DNA of 64,000 bases from Alphaproteobacteria bacterium (GCA_017505705.1 JAFVOS010000003.1:1-64000); one strand, 5' to 3'. Numbered from the stretch's first letter, positions 44,728 through 53,027 are shown. Notes: generated by a model from the sequence alone, not told the origin. A program made the numbers and translations.

Positions 44728-45573
44728 ATGCTTAAAAAGATAGACACAAAAGTTGCAAAACAAGCATATACAAATGCCAGCGACAAAATTGCAGGCATGT
44801 ACGTATCACACCCAGACAACAGTCTGGCATATTCACACGCATATGTTATAAGCAATGAAAACCTGCGCTTTACAACCGGCCTGACACGTAATATGGCAAA
44901 AAAAGTTCTGACTATCACTGGCAGCGGGGATCAAGCGTTGTTTTATTCTCTGGCTGGCGCAACACACATCGATACATTCGATGTCACATACTGTGCCCAG
45001 GCAATATTTAACATCAAAACAGGCGCAATATCTAAACTAACATATGAAGAATATAGCGCATTACTATCCAACCTGTACAAAAATCCGCACAGCGCACGTG
45101 TCGAAAACATGGACAAGGTCATGCAAAACATCCCCACACAAACAAAACAGTTTATACAAGAAATGGATAATTATTACATATTTGCAAACGGCCTGTCACC
45201 AGAATCATACCCAAACAACATGTTAACCAAGGCCGAATTTGAAACACTGCAACACAGCCCAATCCAACCAATCAAATTCATCTGGTCAGACGCCATGCAC
45301 GTGCACGAACACCTGACGATTGAATACGATGTAATAAACCTATCTAACATTTTTGAATGGGTTCCAGAATCAACAATACCAACACTGGAAAGCCTGCGCC
45401 CGCACGTACGAATTGGTGGATATATAATTGCGCACACATCCAGTATACTGGCCCCTAAAAACGCCCAACAATTTAAGATGGCCCAAGAAAAATTTAAAGA
45501 CTGGGCCACACTTGGAATCGCCCGCGACAAAAATTCTGATGAAATCGCTGTTGTATTACAACGCACAAAATAA
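44728..45573 (+). CDS. DUF3419-like SAM-dependent transferase
   Basis: This is a 281-residue cytoplasmic protein from the ATG at 44728, preceded by GGGGGA; the frame is open upstream. The segment VLTITGSGDQALFYSLAGATHIDTFDV matches the SAM-binding Gly-rich loop and acidic strand end of Rossmann methyltransferase-like proteins. IFNIKTGAISKLTYEEY and VINLSNIFEWVP are typical of the DUF3419 group, which includes the BtaA betaine-lipid enzyme that transfers the aminocarboxypropyl group of SAM. Membership is by recalled pattern, and the substrate is unknown. BtaB, which would complete betaine-lipid synthesis, is not seen nearby. Confidence 0.65.
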   Translation: MLKKIDTKVAKQAYTNASDKIAGMYVSHPDNSLAYSHAYVISNENLRFTTGLTRNMAKKVLTITGSGDQALFYSLAGATHIDTFDVTYCAQAIFNIKTGAISKLTYEEYSALLSNLYKNPHSARVENMDKVMQNIPTQTKQFIQEMDNYYIFANGLSPESYPNNMLTKAEFETLQHSPIQPIKFIWSDAMHVHEHLTIEYDVINLSNIFEWVPESTIPTLESLRPHVRIGGYIIAHTSSILAPKNAQQFKMAQEKFKDWATLGIARDKNSDEIAVVLQRTK

Positions 45574-45600
45574 ATCCCCCAAATGGGGGATTTTATTTTT
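45572..45600. terminator. Bidirectional terminator
   Basis: TCCCCC AAAT GGGGGA hairpin with A- and T-rich flanks between convergent genes (44728 and rplQ). Confidence 0.8.
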
Positions 45601-45617
45601 CAATCTAAACACAAAAA

Positions 45618-46061
45618 TTATTCTGCATCTTTTTCTGCTGTGGTGTCCACTGCATTTTCTTCAACAACTGGTGCAACAGGTGCCTTCTTAGCATTTTCGT
45701 CACGATCAACCAATTCAATAATAGCCATTGGTGCTGCATCGCCATAACGGAAACCCGCTTTCATAACACGTGTATAACCACCTGGACGATTTGCATAACG
45801 CTTACCCAAAACATCAAATAATTTTTTTACAGTAGCCGCACTGCCGTTACCCAATTCAGACGCAGTCAAACGACGATTAGCAACAGTATCATTCTTTGCA
45901 CGAGTAATCAATTTTTCAACGACACTGCGCAAATCTTTTGCTTTTGGTAATGTTGTTTTAATCTGTTCTTTTTCAATCAAGCTTTTTGCCAGACCAATAA
46001 ACAAGGCCTTGCGTGCATTTGTGTCGCGATTGAATGTACGACCTGCTTTCATATGTCTCAT
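45618..46061 (-). CDS. rplQ: 50S ribosomal protein L17
   Basis: This is a 147-residue protein with the [11 protein letters not shown]...RKALF..L..SLI..E.I.TTL.KAK.LR signature and an acidic tail ([13 protein letters not shown]). AAAGGAG lies before the ATG. It is 337 bp from rpoA, far more than usual, and seems to have its own promoter in that gap. Confidence 0.97.
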   Translation of the reverse strand: MRHMKAGRTFNRDTNARKALFIGLAKSLIEKEQIKTTLPKAKDLRSVVEKLITRAKNDTVANRRLTASELGNGSAATVKKLFDVLGKRYANRPGGYTRVMKAGFRYGDAAPMAIIELVDRDENAKKAPVAPVVEENAVDTTAEKDAE

Positions 46062-46159
46062 CGATTACTCCTTTTGTTTTCTGCCCACCGTCTGATGGGA
46101 TCTTTCTTGAGACGTCCACAACCTAACTTGGTCAGTATTGCGGGATTAAAATTCGCTTT

Positions 46160-46187
46160 ATTGTATAGCGTTTTTCACATTTTGCAA
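46160..46187 (-). promoter_or_regulatory. rplQ promoter
   Basis: Minus strand -35 TTGCAA (46182-46187), 16-bp spacer, -10 TACAAT (46160-46165). Predicted leader of about 92 nt. Confidence 0.55.
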
Positions 46188-46224
46188 GTGAAAATCAAAT
46201 CCCCTATCTTCTCCTTGCCATGCG

Positions 46225-46314
46225 AAGAAATTAAATTATGTGCGACAAATGTTGACGTTCGCAGTTTTTGTCATCACATAAGCCCTTGCCTGGCAAGAAA
46301 TTAAATTATGTGAG
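46225..46314. repeat. Direct repeat pair and composite inverted repeat between rpoA and rplQ
   Basis: AAGAAATTAAATTATGTG occurs at 46225-46242 and 46295-46312, 70 bp apart, each preceded by a CTTGCC-containing block. The second copy also closes an inverted repeat, TCACATAA (46272-46279) with TTATGTGA (46307-46314), enclosing CTTGCC/GGCAAG. Confidence 0.7.
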
Positions 46315-46324
46315 GCTATTGGAA

Positions 46325-46375
46325 GTGTTCGCCGTTTCGTAGTGTACAGACGCTACATGAGAAACGGCGCAACAC
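46325..46375. repeat. Long-hairpin element, copy 1 (shares core with 54205-54263)
   Basis: Nested stems are GTGTT/AACAC, GCCGTTTC/GAAACGGC and GTAGTGT/ACGCTAC with loop ACAG. The core AGTGTACAGACGCTACATGA (46341-46360) matches copy 2 at 19 of 20 bases, while the outer stem sequences differ completely. Confidence 0.75.
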
Positions 46376-46398
46376 GACAAGAGCCCACAGAATTTAAT

Positions 46399-47427
46399 TT
46401 ATTTGTATGGGTCTTCGTATTTTTTGGCCAACTCTGCAATATTTTCTGGTGGCCAACCCGGAACTTCCATACCCAAACCTAAGCCCATTGCTTCCAACTG
46501 AACCTTGATTTCGTTCAAAGATTTGCGGCCAAAGTTTGGTGTTTTCAACATATCTGCTTCGGTCTTTTGAACCAATTCACCCAGCCAGTTGATTTTGTCA
46601 TTCTTTAGGCAGTTATTTGCACGAACTGACAATTCCAGTTCATCAACATGCTTTAACAACTTTGGATCAAATGGCAATGCGTCTTTTGCCTTTTCATCTT
46701 CGCTTGGTGCGCTGATTTGTGCAGGATCTTCAAAGTTGATAAATACAACCAACTGATCTGTCAAGATACGTGCAGCAAACGCAATTGCATCTTCTGGTGC
46801 AACTGAACCATTTGTTTTAACCGTCAATTCCAACTTGTCATAATCTGTTGACTGACCAACACGTGTTGGCAAAACTTCTGTTGCAACATTCAAGATTGGC
46901 GAGAAGATAGAATCCACAGGAATCACACCCAATGGCAAATCTTCTGCATGTTGTGACGCAGGAACATATCCACGACCTGTACCCAATGTAATTTCCATAT
47001 CCAGATTTGCACCCTTGTCCAGTGTGCAGATTTCAACGTCTTTGTTCATAACTTCGACGCCACCTGTTGTTTCAATCATACCTGCTGTGACAACTGCTGG
47101 ACCTTTAACTTTCAAATAAGCCTTATGCTGTCCTTCGCTCAATGCTTTAAAATAAACACCCTTTAAATTCAAGATAATATCTGTCACATCTTCACGCACA
47201 CCAGAAATGCTAGAAAATTCATGCTGTACACCATCGATTTTGATATAAATTGGTGCACATCCCTGTAACGAAGACAACAGAACACGACGCAATGCCGTAC
47301 CCAATGTCAAACCAAATCCCTTTTCCAGTGGTTCTGCGACCAATGTTGCAATATTTGGATTATGTTCATCTGTGTTGATTGTCAATTTTTTTGGCTTAAT
47401 CAACGTCATCCAGTTTTTTTCAATCAT
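46399..47427 (-). CDS. rpoA: DNA-directed RNA polymerase subunit alpha
   Basis: This is a 342-residue protein. The N-terminal assembly domain ([31 protein letters not shown]) dimerises and binds beta and beta-prime. The C-terminal domain ([44 protein letters not shown]) contacts UP elements and activators. AAAAGGAATAAAC precedes the ATG. It is preceded by tRNA-Gln rather than rpsK, which is the unusual point in this genome. Confidence 0.98.
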   Translation of the reverse strand: MIEKNWMTLIKPKKLTINTDEHNPNIATLVAEPLEKGFGLTLGTALRRVLLSSLQGCAPIYIKIDGVQHEFSSISGVREDVTDIILNLKGVYFKALSEGQHKAYLKVKGPAVVTAGMIETTGGVEVMNKDVEICTLDKGANLDMEITLGTGRGYVPASQHAEDLPLGVIPVDSIFSPILNVATEVLPTRVGQSTDYDKLELTVKTNGSVAPEDAIAFAARILTDQLVVFINFEDPAQISAPSEDEKAKDALPFDPKLLKHVDELELSVRANNCLKNDKINWLGELVQKTEADMLKTPNFGRKSLNEIKVQLEAMGLGLGMEVPGWPPENIAELAKKYEDPYK

Positions 47428-47511
47428 GTTTATTCCTTTTAGCTTAGTTTATCATTTTCGCCAAATGGCCTACAAACAGTGCGAACGTGTGACGTACTAT
47501 CCCATAAAAAA

Positions 47512-47585
47512 TGGTTGGGGCAGCTGGATTCGAACCAACACTGACGGAGTCAGAGTCCGGAGTTCTACCATTAAACTATGCCCCA
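47512..47585 (-). tRNA. tRNA-Gln (CTG anticodon)
   Basis: A 74-nt cloverleaf on the minus strand. The acceptor stem is TGGGGCA/TGCCCCA, and the discriminator A and CCA are encoded. The anticodon loop CTCTGAC gives CUG in the normal position after U33. The T-arm carries GTTCGAATC. The top anticodon-stem pair is mismatched (C-T). It lies upstream of rpoA behind its own promoter and is probably cut from a tRNA-rpoA-rplQ transcript. Confidence 0.92.
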
Positions 47586-47596
47586 ATGCGCCGCAA

Positions 47597-47625
47597 ATTG
47601 TAGAACTTTTCTTTACAAAATGCAA
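47597..47625 (-). promoter_or_regulatory. Promoter of tRNA-Gln-rpoA
   Basis: Minus strand -35 TTGCAT (47620-47625), 17-bp spacer, -10 TACAAT (47597-47602), about 11 nt before the tRNA 5' end. Confidence 0.6.
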
Positions 47626-47661
47626 GCAGAAAGTTTATATTCAAAAAACACCAACACAACC

Positions 47662-47689
47662 TTGTAAAATCTTTTGTTTATGCTATATT
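47662..47689 (+). promoter_or_regulatory. Promoter of the 47722 gene
   Basis: -35 TTGTAA (47662-47667), 16-bp spacer, extended -10 TGC-TATATT (47684-47689). Confidence 0.5.
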
Positions 47690-47721
47690 CACAGCAAAAT
47701 CAATACGCAAAAGGAACAAGA

Positions 47722-48675
47722 ATGTCTTATACACAAAAAACAAATAAAAAAATAATTCAATGCGACGAATCTAAGTTTGTGGTTTATATGACACACAATG
47801 CACACGCCTGTTTTTACACAACATGCGACAAGAATCTATTTCGCCATATAACATCCAGCAATATTCAATACGATTCCAAAATGCGCTTTATAACAAAACA
47901 AGGATATCATTTTATGATAGAGGTACCCGTTGCTTATAAAGACAGAATTTTATCTGTGATAAATTCAAACCGTCAAATCAATGCTGGTACAACGACAAAT
48001 CCAAATAAAAAAATAAAAAAAACATCTCAAAAACACATACATTATAACCGTCCACAAAAATCAAGAGAACTAGATTACTGTCACCCTGTACCTGGTCGAT
48101 CAGCGAAAAACACAGCTGCGAAACCAGCACAAAAAACATCCGCACCAATCACAATGCCACTGAACTTGGAACATCCAACCCCCACAACTATCAAAGAATA
48201 CAATATCAACGATTTAACCCCACAAATGGTTGAAAAGATATTGGGTGTAAAATGGGACGATTTGTGCGACACGTATTTTTTCTATTCTTATGATAACCCA
48301 TTACCAAAACGTTATGCACGTGAATTATTAAGCATGCGGAACGAATTTGAGCGTCACCCAATGTTCCATGGACGCAACATGGCATTTGCGACATACGGCA
48401 TTACAGATTTAGACAAAAATGAATACTATATGGAAAAACCCATACTGTACAATTCCAGCATTCGACGTACCCTAGAACCATATAGCATGTATGAATTATA
48501 CGGAACATTTATTTCATATAACCAGAAAACAAAACAGTTTGAAAAATATCCACGAGGTTGGATAAAACTGGATGACGACATAACAAATCCCGAAAATAGT
48601 TTAGCTAATTCTTTTTACCGCCATGCAAACAGAATCTTGTCTGCCTATGCTAACCAAAAACAAAAAAGACATTAA
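47722..48675 (+). CDS. Island family protein A (unrecognised three-member family)
   Basis: This is a 317-residue protein from the ATG at 47722, preceded by AAAGGA. It has no signal peptide. The N-terminal 90 residues (IQCDESKFVVYMTHNAHACFYTT) and a basic linker lead to a C-terminal domain (about 160-317). That domain has MVEKILGVKWDDLCDTYFFYSYDN and YGTFISYNQKTKQFEKYPRGWIKL. The latter aligns with matching segments of the 51980-52609 and 53065-53682 proteins. Those two also contain a [KR]-x-G ... Y-x-F start and a QKTGK/RKTGK ... P-x-x-W end. It is the only one of the three on the plus strand. Function unknown. Confidence 0.78.
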   Translation: MSYTQKTNKKIIQCDESKFVVYMTHNAHACFYTTCDKNLFRHITSSNIQYDSKMRFITKQGYHFMIEVPVAYKDRILSVINSNRQINAGTTTNPNKKIKKTSQKHIHYNRPQKSRELDYCHPVPGRSAKNTAAKPAQKTSAPITMPLNLEHPTPTTIKEYNINDLTPQMVEKILGVKWDDLCDTYFFYSYDNPLPKRYARELLSMRNEFERHPMFHGRNMAFATYGITDLDKNEYYMEKPILYNSSIRRTLEPYSMYELYGTFISYNQKTKQFEKYPRGWIKLDDDITNPENSLANSFYRHANRILSAYANQKQKRH

Positions 48676-48706
48676 CTACACCGCCCAATTGGGCGGTTTT
48701 AATTTT
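48676..48706 (+). terminator. Terminator of the 47722 gene
   Basis: CCGCCCAATTGGGCGG palindromic stem followed by TTTTAATTTTTT. Confidence 0.75.
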
Positions 48707-48731
48707 TTGATTTAAAAGCTTTACATTGTTA

Positions 48732-48740
48732 TGATATAAT
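48732..48740 (+). promoter_or_regulatory. Extended -10 promoter giving a leaderless transcript
   Basis: TGA-TATAAT (48732-48740) ends seven bases before the ATG at 48748. RNA should start at or one base before the start codon. Confidence 0.5.
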
Positions 48741-48747
48741 TCCATTT

Positions 48748-49275
48748 ATGATTATCGCACTTAAAACCATCATGGATTTTCATCACAAACGCACCCAGGC
48801 ACATATTGATTGCCTGAATTATTTTGCAGGCCTGCTGGGATACCATTTCCCTGAACATGATAACGACAAAAATTCTGGACAAATGCAAACAGGATACGCA
48901 TACATAAACTACGCTAATTACCACCCAGATTTTAAAATATCAAACGCACGCACCGAATTGTATCGTGAAATGCACGCTGAACACCATCGCATGCAATCAC
49001 ATCATATTGAACACTATACATCTGCATCTGATATTACAGACATAACCTTAATAGAAATGGTTTGCGATTGGCACAGTGCTAATTTTGAGCAAAACCATGT
49101 TATACACAACCCCAGTTCTACATCTGTTCGTGATTTTTTTGACACAATCATGCAACACAAAATGAATTGGTCTGAGAAACAAATCGCCCTGATTTATGAA
49201 GTAATTGATTTTTTATCTATATATGCGAATTATGATGACATTATGGCGATATGGCGCCCACTGCTGTCGCTTTAG
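48748..49275 (+). CDS. DUF5662-like histidine-rich protein
   Basis: This is a 175-residue cytoplasmic protein rich in histidine. The EHDNDKNS segment, MHAEHHRMQSHHIEHY and LIEMVCDWHSANFEQN follow the pattern I recall for the DUF5662 group, an uncharacterised helical, possibly metal-binding family also found in phages. There is no SD sequence, and the promoter placement predicts a leaderless mRNA. Assignment rests on recalled motif order only. Confidence 0.6.
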   Translation: MIIALKTIMDFHHKRTQAHIDCLNYFAGLLGYHFPEHDNDKNSGQMQTGYAYINYANYHPDFKISNARTELYREMHAEHHRMQSHHIEHYTSASDITDITLIEMVCDWHSANFEQNHVIHNPSSTSVRDFFDTIMQHKMNWSEKQIALIYEVIDFLSIYANYDDIMAIWRPLLSL

Positions 49276-49296
49276 TCATAGCTTCCTATGGATTAT

Positions 49297-49343
49297 CCAC
49301 CCCCAAAAATAAATAATTAATTCATAACAAAAAACTGGGGGGA
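49297..49343 (+). promoter_or_regulatory. Leader hairpin that could hide the ribosome-binding site
   Basis: ATCCACCCCCA (49295-49305) can pair with TGGGGGGAT (49336-49344), the SD of the hydrolase gene, across an A/T loop of about 30 nt. This could act as a translational switch. Confidence 0.4.
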
Positions 49344-49348
49344 TTGTT

Positions 49349-50428
49349 ATGAAACGAATAAATTTATGCGCTGTATTGTTATCATGCCTGGCACTGGTCA
49401 ACAACGCCGATGCATGTACAGGCATCACTCTAAAATCCAAAGATAATTCAGTTGTTGTTGCACGCACCATGGATTGGTCTGGTGCAGAAAATAATAATAT
49501 GTATGTTATTGTGCCACGTGGATTCAGCCAACGTTCTATGCTGCCAAACGGGAAAAGTGAAGGGCTGGAATATTCCGCCTTGTATGGATATGCAGGTCTG
49601 GCTGTTGAACAACCAGAATTCATAATCGACGGCACAAACGAAGCCGGGCTGTCAGCTGCCCTATTCTATTTTCCAAACTATGGTGAATACGAACCATACA
49701 ACGAAGCAAACAAAGACATATCATTGGCAGACTTCCAGGTGGTATCATGGATATTGTCCAGATTTGCAACCATTGATCAGGTAAAACAAGCCATCAATGA
49801 TGTTCGCATAATAAACATCGACCCATCTGCATCAACTGTTCACTGGCGTATCACTGACATGACTGGCCGCCAGGTCGTCCTAGAAATTGTAAATGGGGTT
49901 CCAAATTTCTATGAAAATGAAATTGGTGTTTTAACAAACTCGCCTGGTTTCCAATGGCACATGACCAACCTGGACAACTATGTAAACCTGAAACCTGGTG
50001 GGGCTGGTCCAACAGAATTTGGTCCAATTGATTTACGTGCATTTGGTTCCGGCGCAGGCTTTCTGGGACTGCCTGGTGATTTTACACCACCATCACGTTT
50101 TGTTCGTGCAGCATTCTTAAAAACATATTCTCTGCCCCAGCAAAATGCATATGACACAGTTATGCAATCATTCCATATATTGAATAACTTTGACGTTCCA
50201 TTGGGCGTACAATTCCCAGTGGGCAAAGCACCAAATAATATGCCAGCTGCAACCCAGTGGACAGTATCAACAGATTTAACGAATCGAACAATTTATTATC
50301 ACACAATGTACAATCGTACAATTCGAAGAATCGAAATGGATAAAATTGACTTTGCCAATATCCAGTTCCAATATCATCCACTGGACGAAGAAAAAACACA
50401 AACAATTATGAATGCAATCATTGATTAA
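49349..50428 (+). CDS. Choloylglycine hydrolase family enzyme (bile salt hydrolase / penicillin V acylase)
   Basis: This is a 359-residue Ntn-hydrolase that cleaves linear amide bonds. The signal peptide (MKRINLCAVLLSCLALVNNADA) ends exactly before Cys23, which becomes the N-terminal nucleophile. The family residues follow: R39 and D42 (ARTMDW), the NSPGF asparagine, and the RFVR arginine after GLPGDFTPPS. Export to the periplasm is expected. Substrate (conjugated bile salts, penicillin V or acyl-homoserine lactones) cannot be decided from sequence alone. It lies in the segment splitting the alpha operon. Confidence 0.93.
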   Translation: MKRINLCAVLLSCLALVNNADACTGITLKSKDNSVVVARTMDWSGAENNNMYVIVPRGFSQRSMLPNGKSEGLEYSALYGYAGLAVEQPEFIIDGTNEAGLSAALFYFPNYGEYEPYNEANKDISLADFQVVSWILSRFATIDQVKQAINDVRIINIDPSASTVHWRITDMTGRQVVLEIVNGVPNFYENEIGVLTNSPGFQWHMTNLDNYVNLKPGGAGPTEFGPIDLRAFGSGAGFLGLPGDFTPPSRFVRAAFLKTYSLPQQNAYDTVMQSFHILNNFDVPLGVQFPVGKAPNNMPAATQWTVSTDLTNRTIYYHTMYNRTIRRIEMDKIDFANIQFQYHPLDEEKTQTIMNAIID

Positions 50429-50429
50429 A

Positions 50430-50460
50430 ACACAATGCCCCCAATGGGGCATTTTTATCA
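50430..50460 (+). terminator. Terminator of the hydrolase gene
   Basis: ATGCCCC CAAT GGGGCAT hairpin followed by a T-run. Confidence 0.8.
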
Positions 50461-50462
50461 CA

Positions 50463-50491
50463 TTGCCTTTTTAAAACACACACGATATAAT
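50463..50491 (+). promoter_or_regulatory. Promoter of the DUF1015 gene
   Basis: -35 TTGCCT (50463-50468), 17-bp spacer, perfect -10 TATAAT (50486-50491). Confidence 0.6.
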
Positions 50492-50520
50492 TCCCATACG
50501 TTTATCAAAAAGGAGATTAT

Positions 50521-51759
50521 ATGAAAATCAAACCATTTGCCGGCGTACGTCCACCACGTGAAATTGCACACGACGTTGCATCACGTCCATACGACGTTCT
50601 TAATTCCGTCGAAGCAAAAGCAGAAGCAACAGAAAAATCATTACTGCACATCATCAAACCAGAAATTGATTTTGATCCAATTGCCGACGAACACAGTGAA
50701 CCAGTATATAACAAGGCTGTTGAAAATTTCAAACTGTGGCAGGAACGTGGCTGGCTAATCCAGGACAACGCTGAAATGTACTATATTTATGCCCAGACAA
50801 TGAATGGCCGCACACAATACGGTCTGGTCGCTGCCGCAAATGTTGATGATTATATGACTGGTAAAATCAAGAAACACGAATTAACCCGTCGCGACAAAGA
50901 AGACGATCGCATGATTCATGTCCGCATTCAAGATGCAAACATAGAACCTGTTTTCTTTGCATATCCAGACGTAGAAGAAATGAATAATATTGTTGAAAAT
51001 ATTGTTAAAAACACTGAACCAGAATATGATTTTGTTACACCTGATGGATTTGGCCATACATTCTGGGCAATTCGTGACGATGCCACAAATGCACGCATTA
51101 CCGAAATATTCAAAAGCATTCCTGCCCTGTACGTTGCCGACGGTCATCATCGCACAGCGGCGGCGGCACGTGTTGGCGCAGAAAAACGTGCACAAAACCC
51201 CAACCATACTGGCGATGAAGAATATAACTTTTTCTTGGCAGTAATCTTCCCAGAAAGCCAGTTAAACATTATTGACTATAATCGCTTGGTCACAGATCTG
51301 AACGGTTTAACACCAACCGAATTTTTATCTGCCCTGTCACAATCATTTGATATCACAGACCATGGTACAGAAATATATAAACCAAACGCACTACATAATT
51401 TTGGAATGTATCTGGATGGGAAATGGTATTCATTAACCGCCAAGCCCGGCACATACAATGACAATGATCCGATTGGCGTACTGGATGTGACAGTATTATC
51501 AAACCTGGTATTTGATAAGATATTAAATCTGGGCGATTTACGTACCAGCAAACGAATCGATTTTGTTGGCGGCATTCGTGGACTGGGCGAACTGCAAAAA
51601 CGTGTAGACAGCGGCGAAATGGTTGCTGCATTCGCATTATACCCCGTCACAATGCGTCAAATAATCGACATTGCAGATTCTGGGAACATCATGCCACCCA
51701 AGACGACATGGTTTGAACCAAAATTGCGCAGTGGCTTGGTTATACATAAACTGTCATAA
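50521..51759 (+). CDS. DUF1015 family protein
   Basis: This is a 412-residue cytoplasmic protein with the family landmarks. These are the start MKIKPFAGVRPPREIAHDVASRPYDVLN, the YYIYAQT...QYGLVAAANVDDY strand region, KKHELTRRDKEDDRM, and the ParB/Srx-like ADGHHRTAAA. The family is related in fold to ParB/sulfiredoxin and to free-serine kinases. An ATP-dependent phosphotransfer role is plausible but unproven. AAAAAGGAG lies before the ATG. Single-gene unit. Confidence 0.88.
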   Translation: MKIKPFAGVRPPREIAHDVASRPYDVLNSVEAKAEATEKSLLHIIKPEIDFDPIADEHSEPVYNKAVENFKLWQERGWLIQDNAEMYYIYAQTMNGRTQYGLVAAANVDDYMTGKIKKHELTRRDKEDDRMIHVRIQDANIEPVFFAYPDVEEMNNIVENIVKNTEPEYDFVTPDGFGHTFWAIRDDATNARITEIFKSIPALYVADGHHRTAAAARVGAEKRAQNPNHTGDEEYNFFLAVIFPESQLNIIDYNRLVTDLNGLTPTEFLSALSQSFDITDHGTEIYKPNALHNFGMYLDGKWYSLTAKPGTYNDNDPIGVLDVTVLSNLVFDKILNLGDLRTSKRIDFVGGIRGLGELQKRVDSGEMVAAFALYPVTMRQIIDIADSGNIMPPKTTWFEPKLRSGLVIHKLS

Positions 51760-51761
51760 AT

Positions 51762-51790
51762 AAAATCCCACCAAATGGTGGGATTTTTTA
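51762..51790. terminator. Bidirectional terminator
   Basis: TCCCACC AAAT GGTGGGA hairpin with A- and T-rich flanks between convergent genes. Confidence 0.85.
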
Positions 51791-51973
51791 TTTTTGCTTA
51801 CAGTTATCAATTAATTTCTGTAAATCATCACGCATCATATCAATATGCCGCAGCACAGATTTTAAATCATCAACAGTTAGTCTGGGCGACTGCAACATAA
51901 TTTTTATAAACTTTAAATCACCCATCAACGTATCGGATTTAGCCTTAGATAAAATTCTTGGTGGTCTTCCCAT
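51788..51973 (-). CDS. Small basic helical protein, unknown function
   Basis: This is a 61-residue protein starting MGRPPRILSKAK, with the rest a single Leu/Asp/Lys-rich helical stretch. Its ATG follows the upstream gene's stop after 6 bp, and the SD is weak, so it probably depends on coupled translation. A DNA- or RNA-binding role for the basic start is only a guess. It ends just before the shared terminator. Confidence 0.55.
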   Translation of the reverse strand: MGRPPRILSKAKSDTLMGDLKFIKIMLQSPRLTVDDLKSVLRHIDMMRDDLQKLIDNCKQK

Positions 51974-51979
51974 ACTTAA

Positions 51980-52609
51980 TTATCTTTGCCGTCTTTTTTT
52001 CATTTGCTTGTTATATTTACGCAAGACTTTTTGATAATTAGTATACGAAACATTATCCATACCAATGTGTGTTGGTTTATGTTCTTTAACCAGTAATTTA
52101 ACATCTGTCATTGGTATTGTTGTACGCCCAATCCCTGACAACAACTGTGGCATCGCTTCTGCAACAAATGCAGGATGGGGACAATTAGACAGCTTCATCC
52201 AATGCTTTGGATTGCGCAATTTCCCAGTCTTTCTATCACGCACAACCAGTGTTGCATACGCTAAACATTTTGCATCATGTGGCGTTGCAGGACTCGGCTT
52301 AAAAACCACCCGGTCTCCACCTACTAAGCGTGTTGCAATTCCAACAACCGCAGCCAATTCAATCTGTGGATAACAGCGTTCAATGGCTTGTTTCATCGCA
52401 CTGCAATCGACACCCGCTGACATAATACGCCGCCACAAATAATAATCCCTGTTCCATGTACATTTATCAAAATTATAAATCACAACATGATCCGCACATG
52501 CCCCCAGGATTTTATCCACCTTGTCATCTACAAACAGTTCTTTTTCAACCTCTGATGCTTTTGGTCCGAGCAATCGTTCCAAAAATTTCAGTTTTAATAT
52601 TGGACTCAT
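51980..52609 (-). CDS. Island family protein B (unrecognised three-member family)
   Basis: This is a 209-residue protein from the ATG at 52609 (GGGAT upstream). An ATG at 52642 overlaps the previous stop and would add a hydrophobic stretch of 11 residues. Key segments are DDKVDKILG...VVIYNFDKCTWNR, LAAVVGIA and CLAYATLVVRDRKTGKLRNPKHWMKLS. All have counterparts in the 53065-53682 protein, and the last also in the 47722 protein. A basic C-terminus (KQMKKRRQR) may bind nucleic acid or membrane. No known family. Confidence 0.75.
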   Translation of the reverse strand: MSPILKLKFLERLLGPKASEVEKELFVDDKVDKILGACADHVVIYNFDKCTWNRDYYLWRRIMSAGVDCSAMKQAIERCYPQIELAAVVGIATRLVGGDRVVFKPSPATPHDAKCLAYATLVVRDRKTGKLRNPKHWMKLSNCPHPAFVAEAMPQLLSGIGRTTIPMTDVKLLVKEHKPTHIGMDNVSYTNYQKVLRKYNKQMKKRRQR

Positions 52610-52632
52610 CGATAATATCCCAATCAAAATTA

Positions 52633-52959
52633 TTAATAACATTTAGCGCATGTTTGTGGTGCACGAATAATACGACGCTGCGACACACGCCCCACTGGCT
52701 GATAAACAGTGACTGGTTGATATAACTGATAGTGTTCAATGACTTCTGTATGCGTCTTTACACGTACTGGTTCGCTACGTTTTGCACATGGACGCTTATG
52801 TGGCACAACCTGGGCCGAAGATACATAGCGTGGCGCATCATAACTATATTCAACAACTTCTACTGTTGTGATTGTTTCTGTTTCGGTCACGACACCATCC
52901 GCTATACCAGCTGTAACAATACCCATTGCCATCACAGACGCAAATAAAATCTGTTTCAT
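52633..52959 (-). CDS. Small exported Val/Tyr/His-rich protein
   Basis: This is a 108-residue protein from the ATG at 52959, preceded by AAGGA; the frame is open upstream. A signal peptide (MKQILFASVMAMGIVTAGIA) is followed by a Thr/Val/Tyr-rich, probably beta or disordered sequence. That sequence has repeated YQPV and three cysteines near the end (CAKCY). It sits between two members of the island family. Function unknown. Confidence 0.75.
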   Translation of the reverse strand: MKQILFASVMAMGIVTAGIADGVVTETETITTVEVVEYSYDAPRYVSSAQVVPHKRPCAKRSEPVRVKTHTEVIEHYQLYQPVTVYQPVGRVSQRRIIRAPQTCAKCY

Positions 52960-53027
52960 ATTTTTATCCTTACTATTACTACACCCCACCCCACTGGTGA
53001 AATGATAATAGCATACAAATCCCGAAT

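Noticed and set aside
46053-46304. 83-codon plus-strand ORF in the rpoA-rplQ gap
   Set aside because: It overlaps the rplQ start and promoter on the opposite strand and has no SD or protein-like composition.
46225-46314. CRISPR-like repeats
   Set aside because: Only two copies with imperfect edges, no third repeat at the same period and no cas genes in the window.
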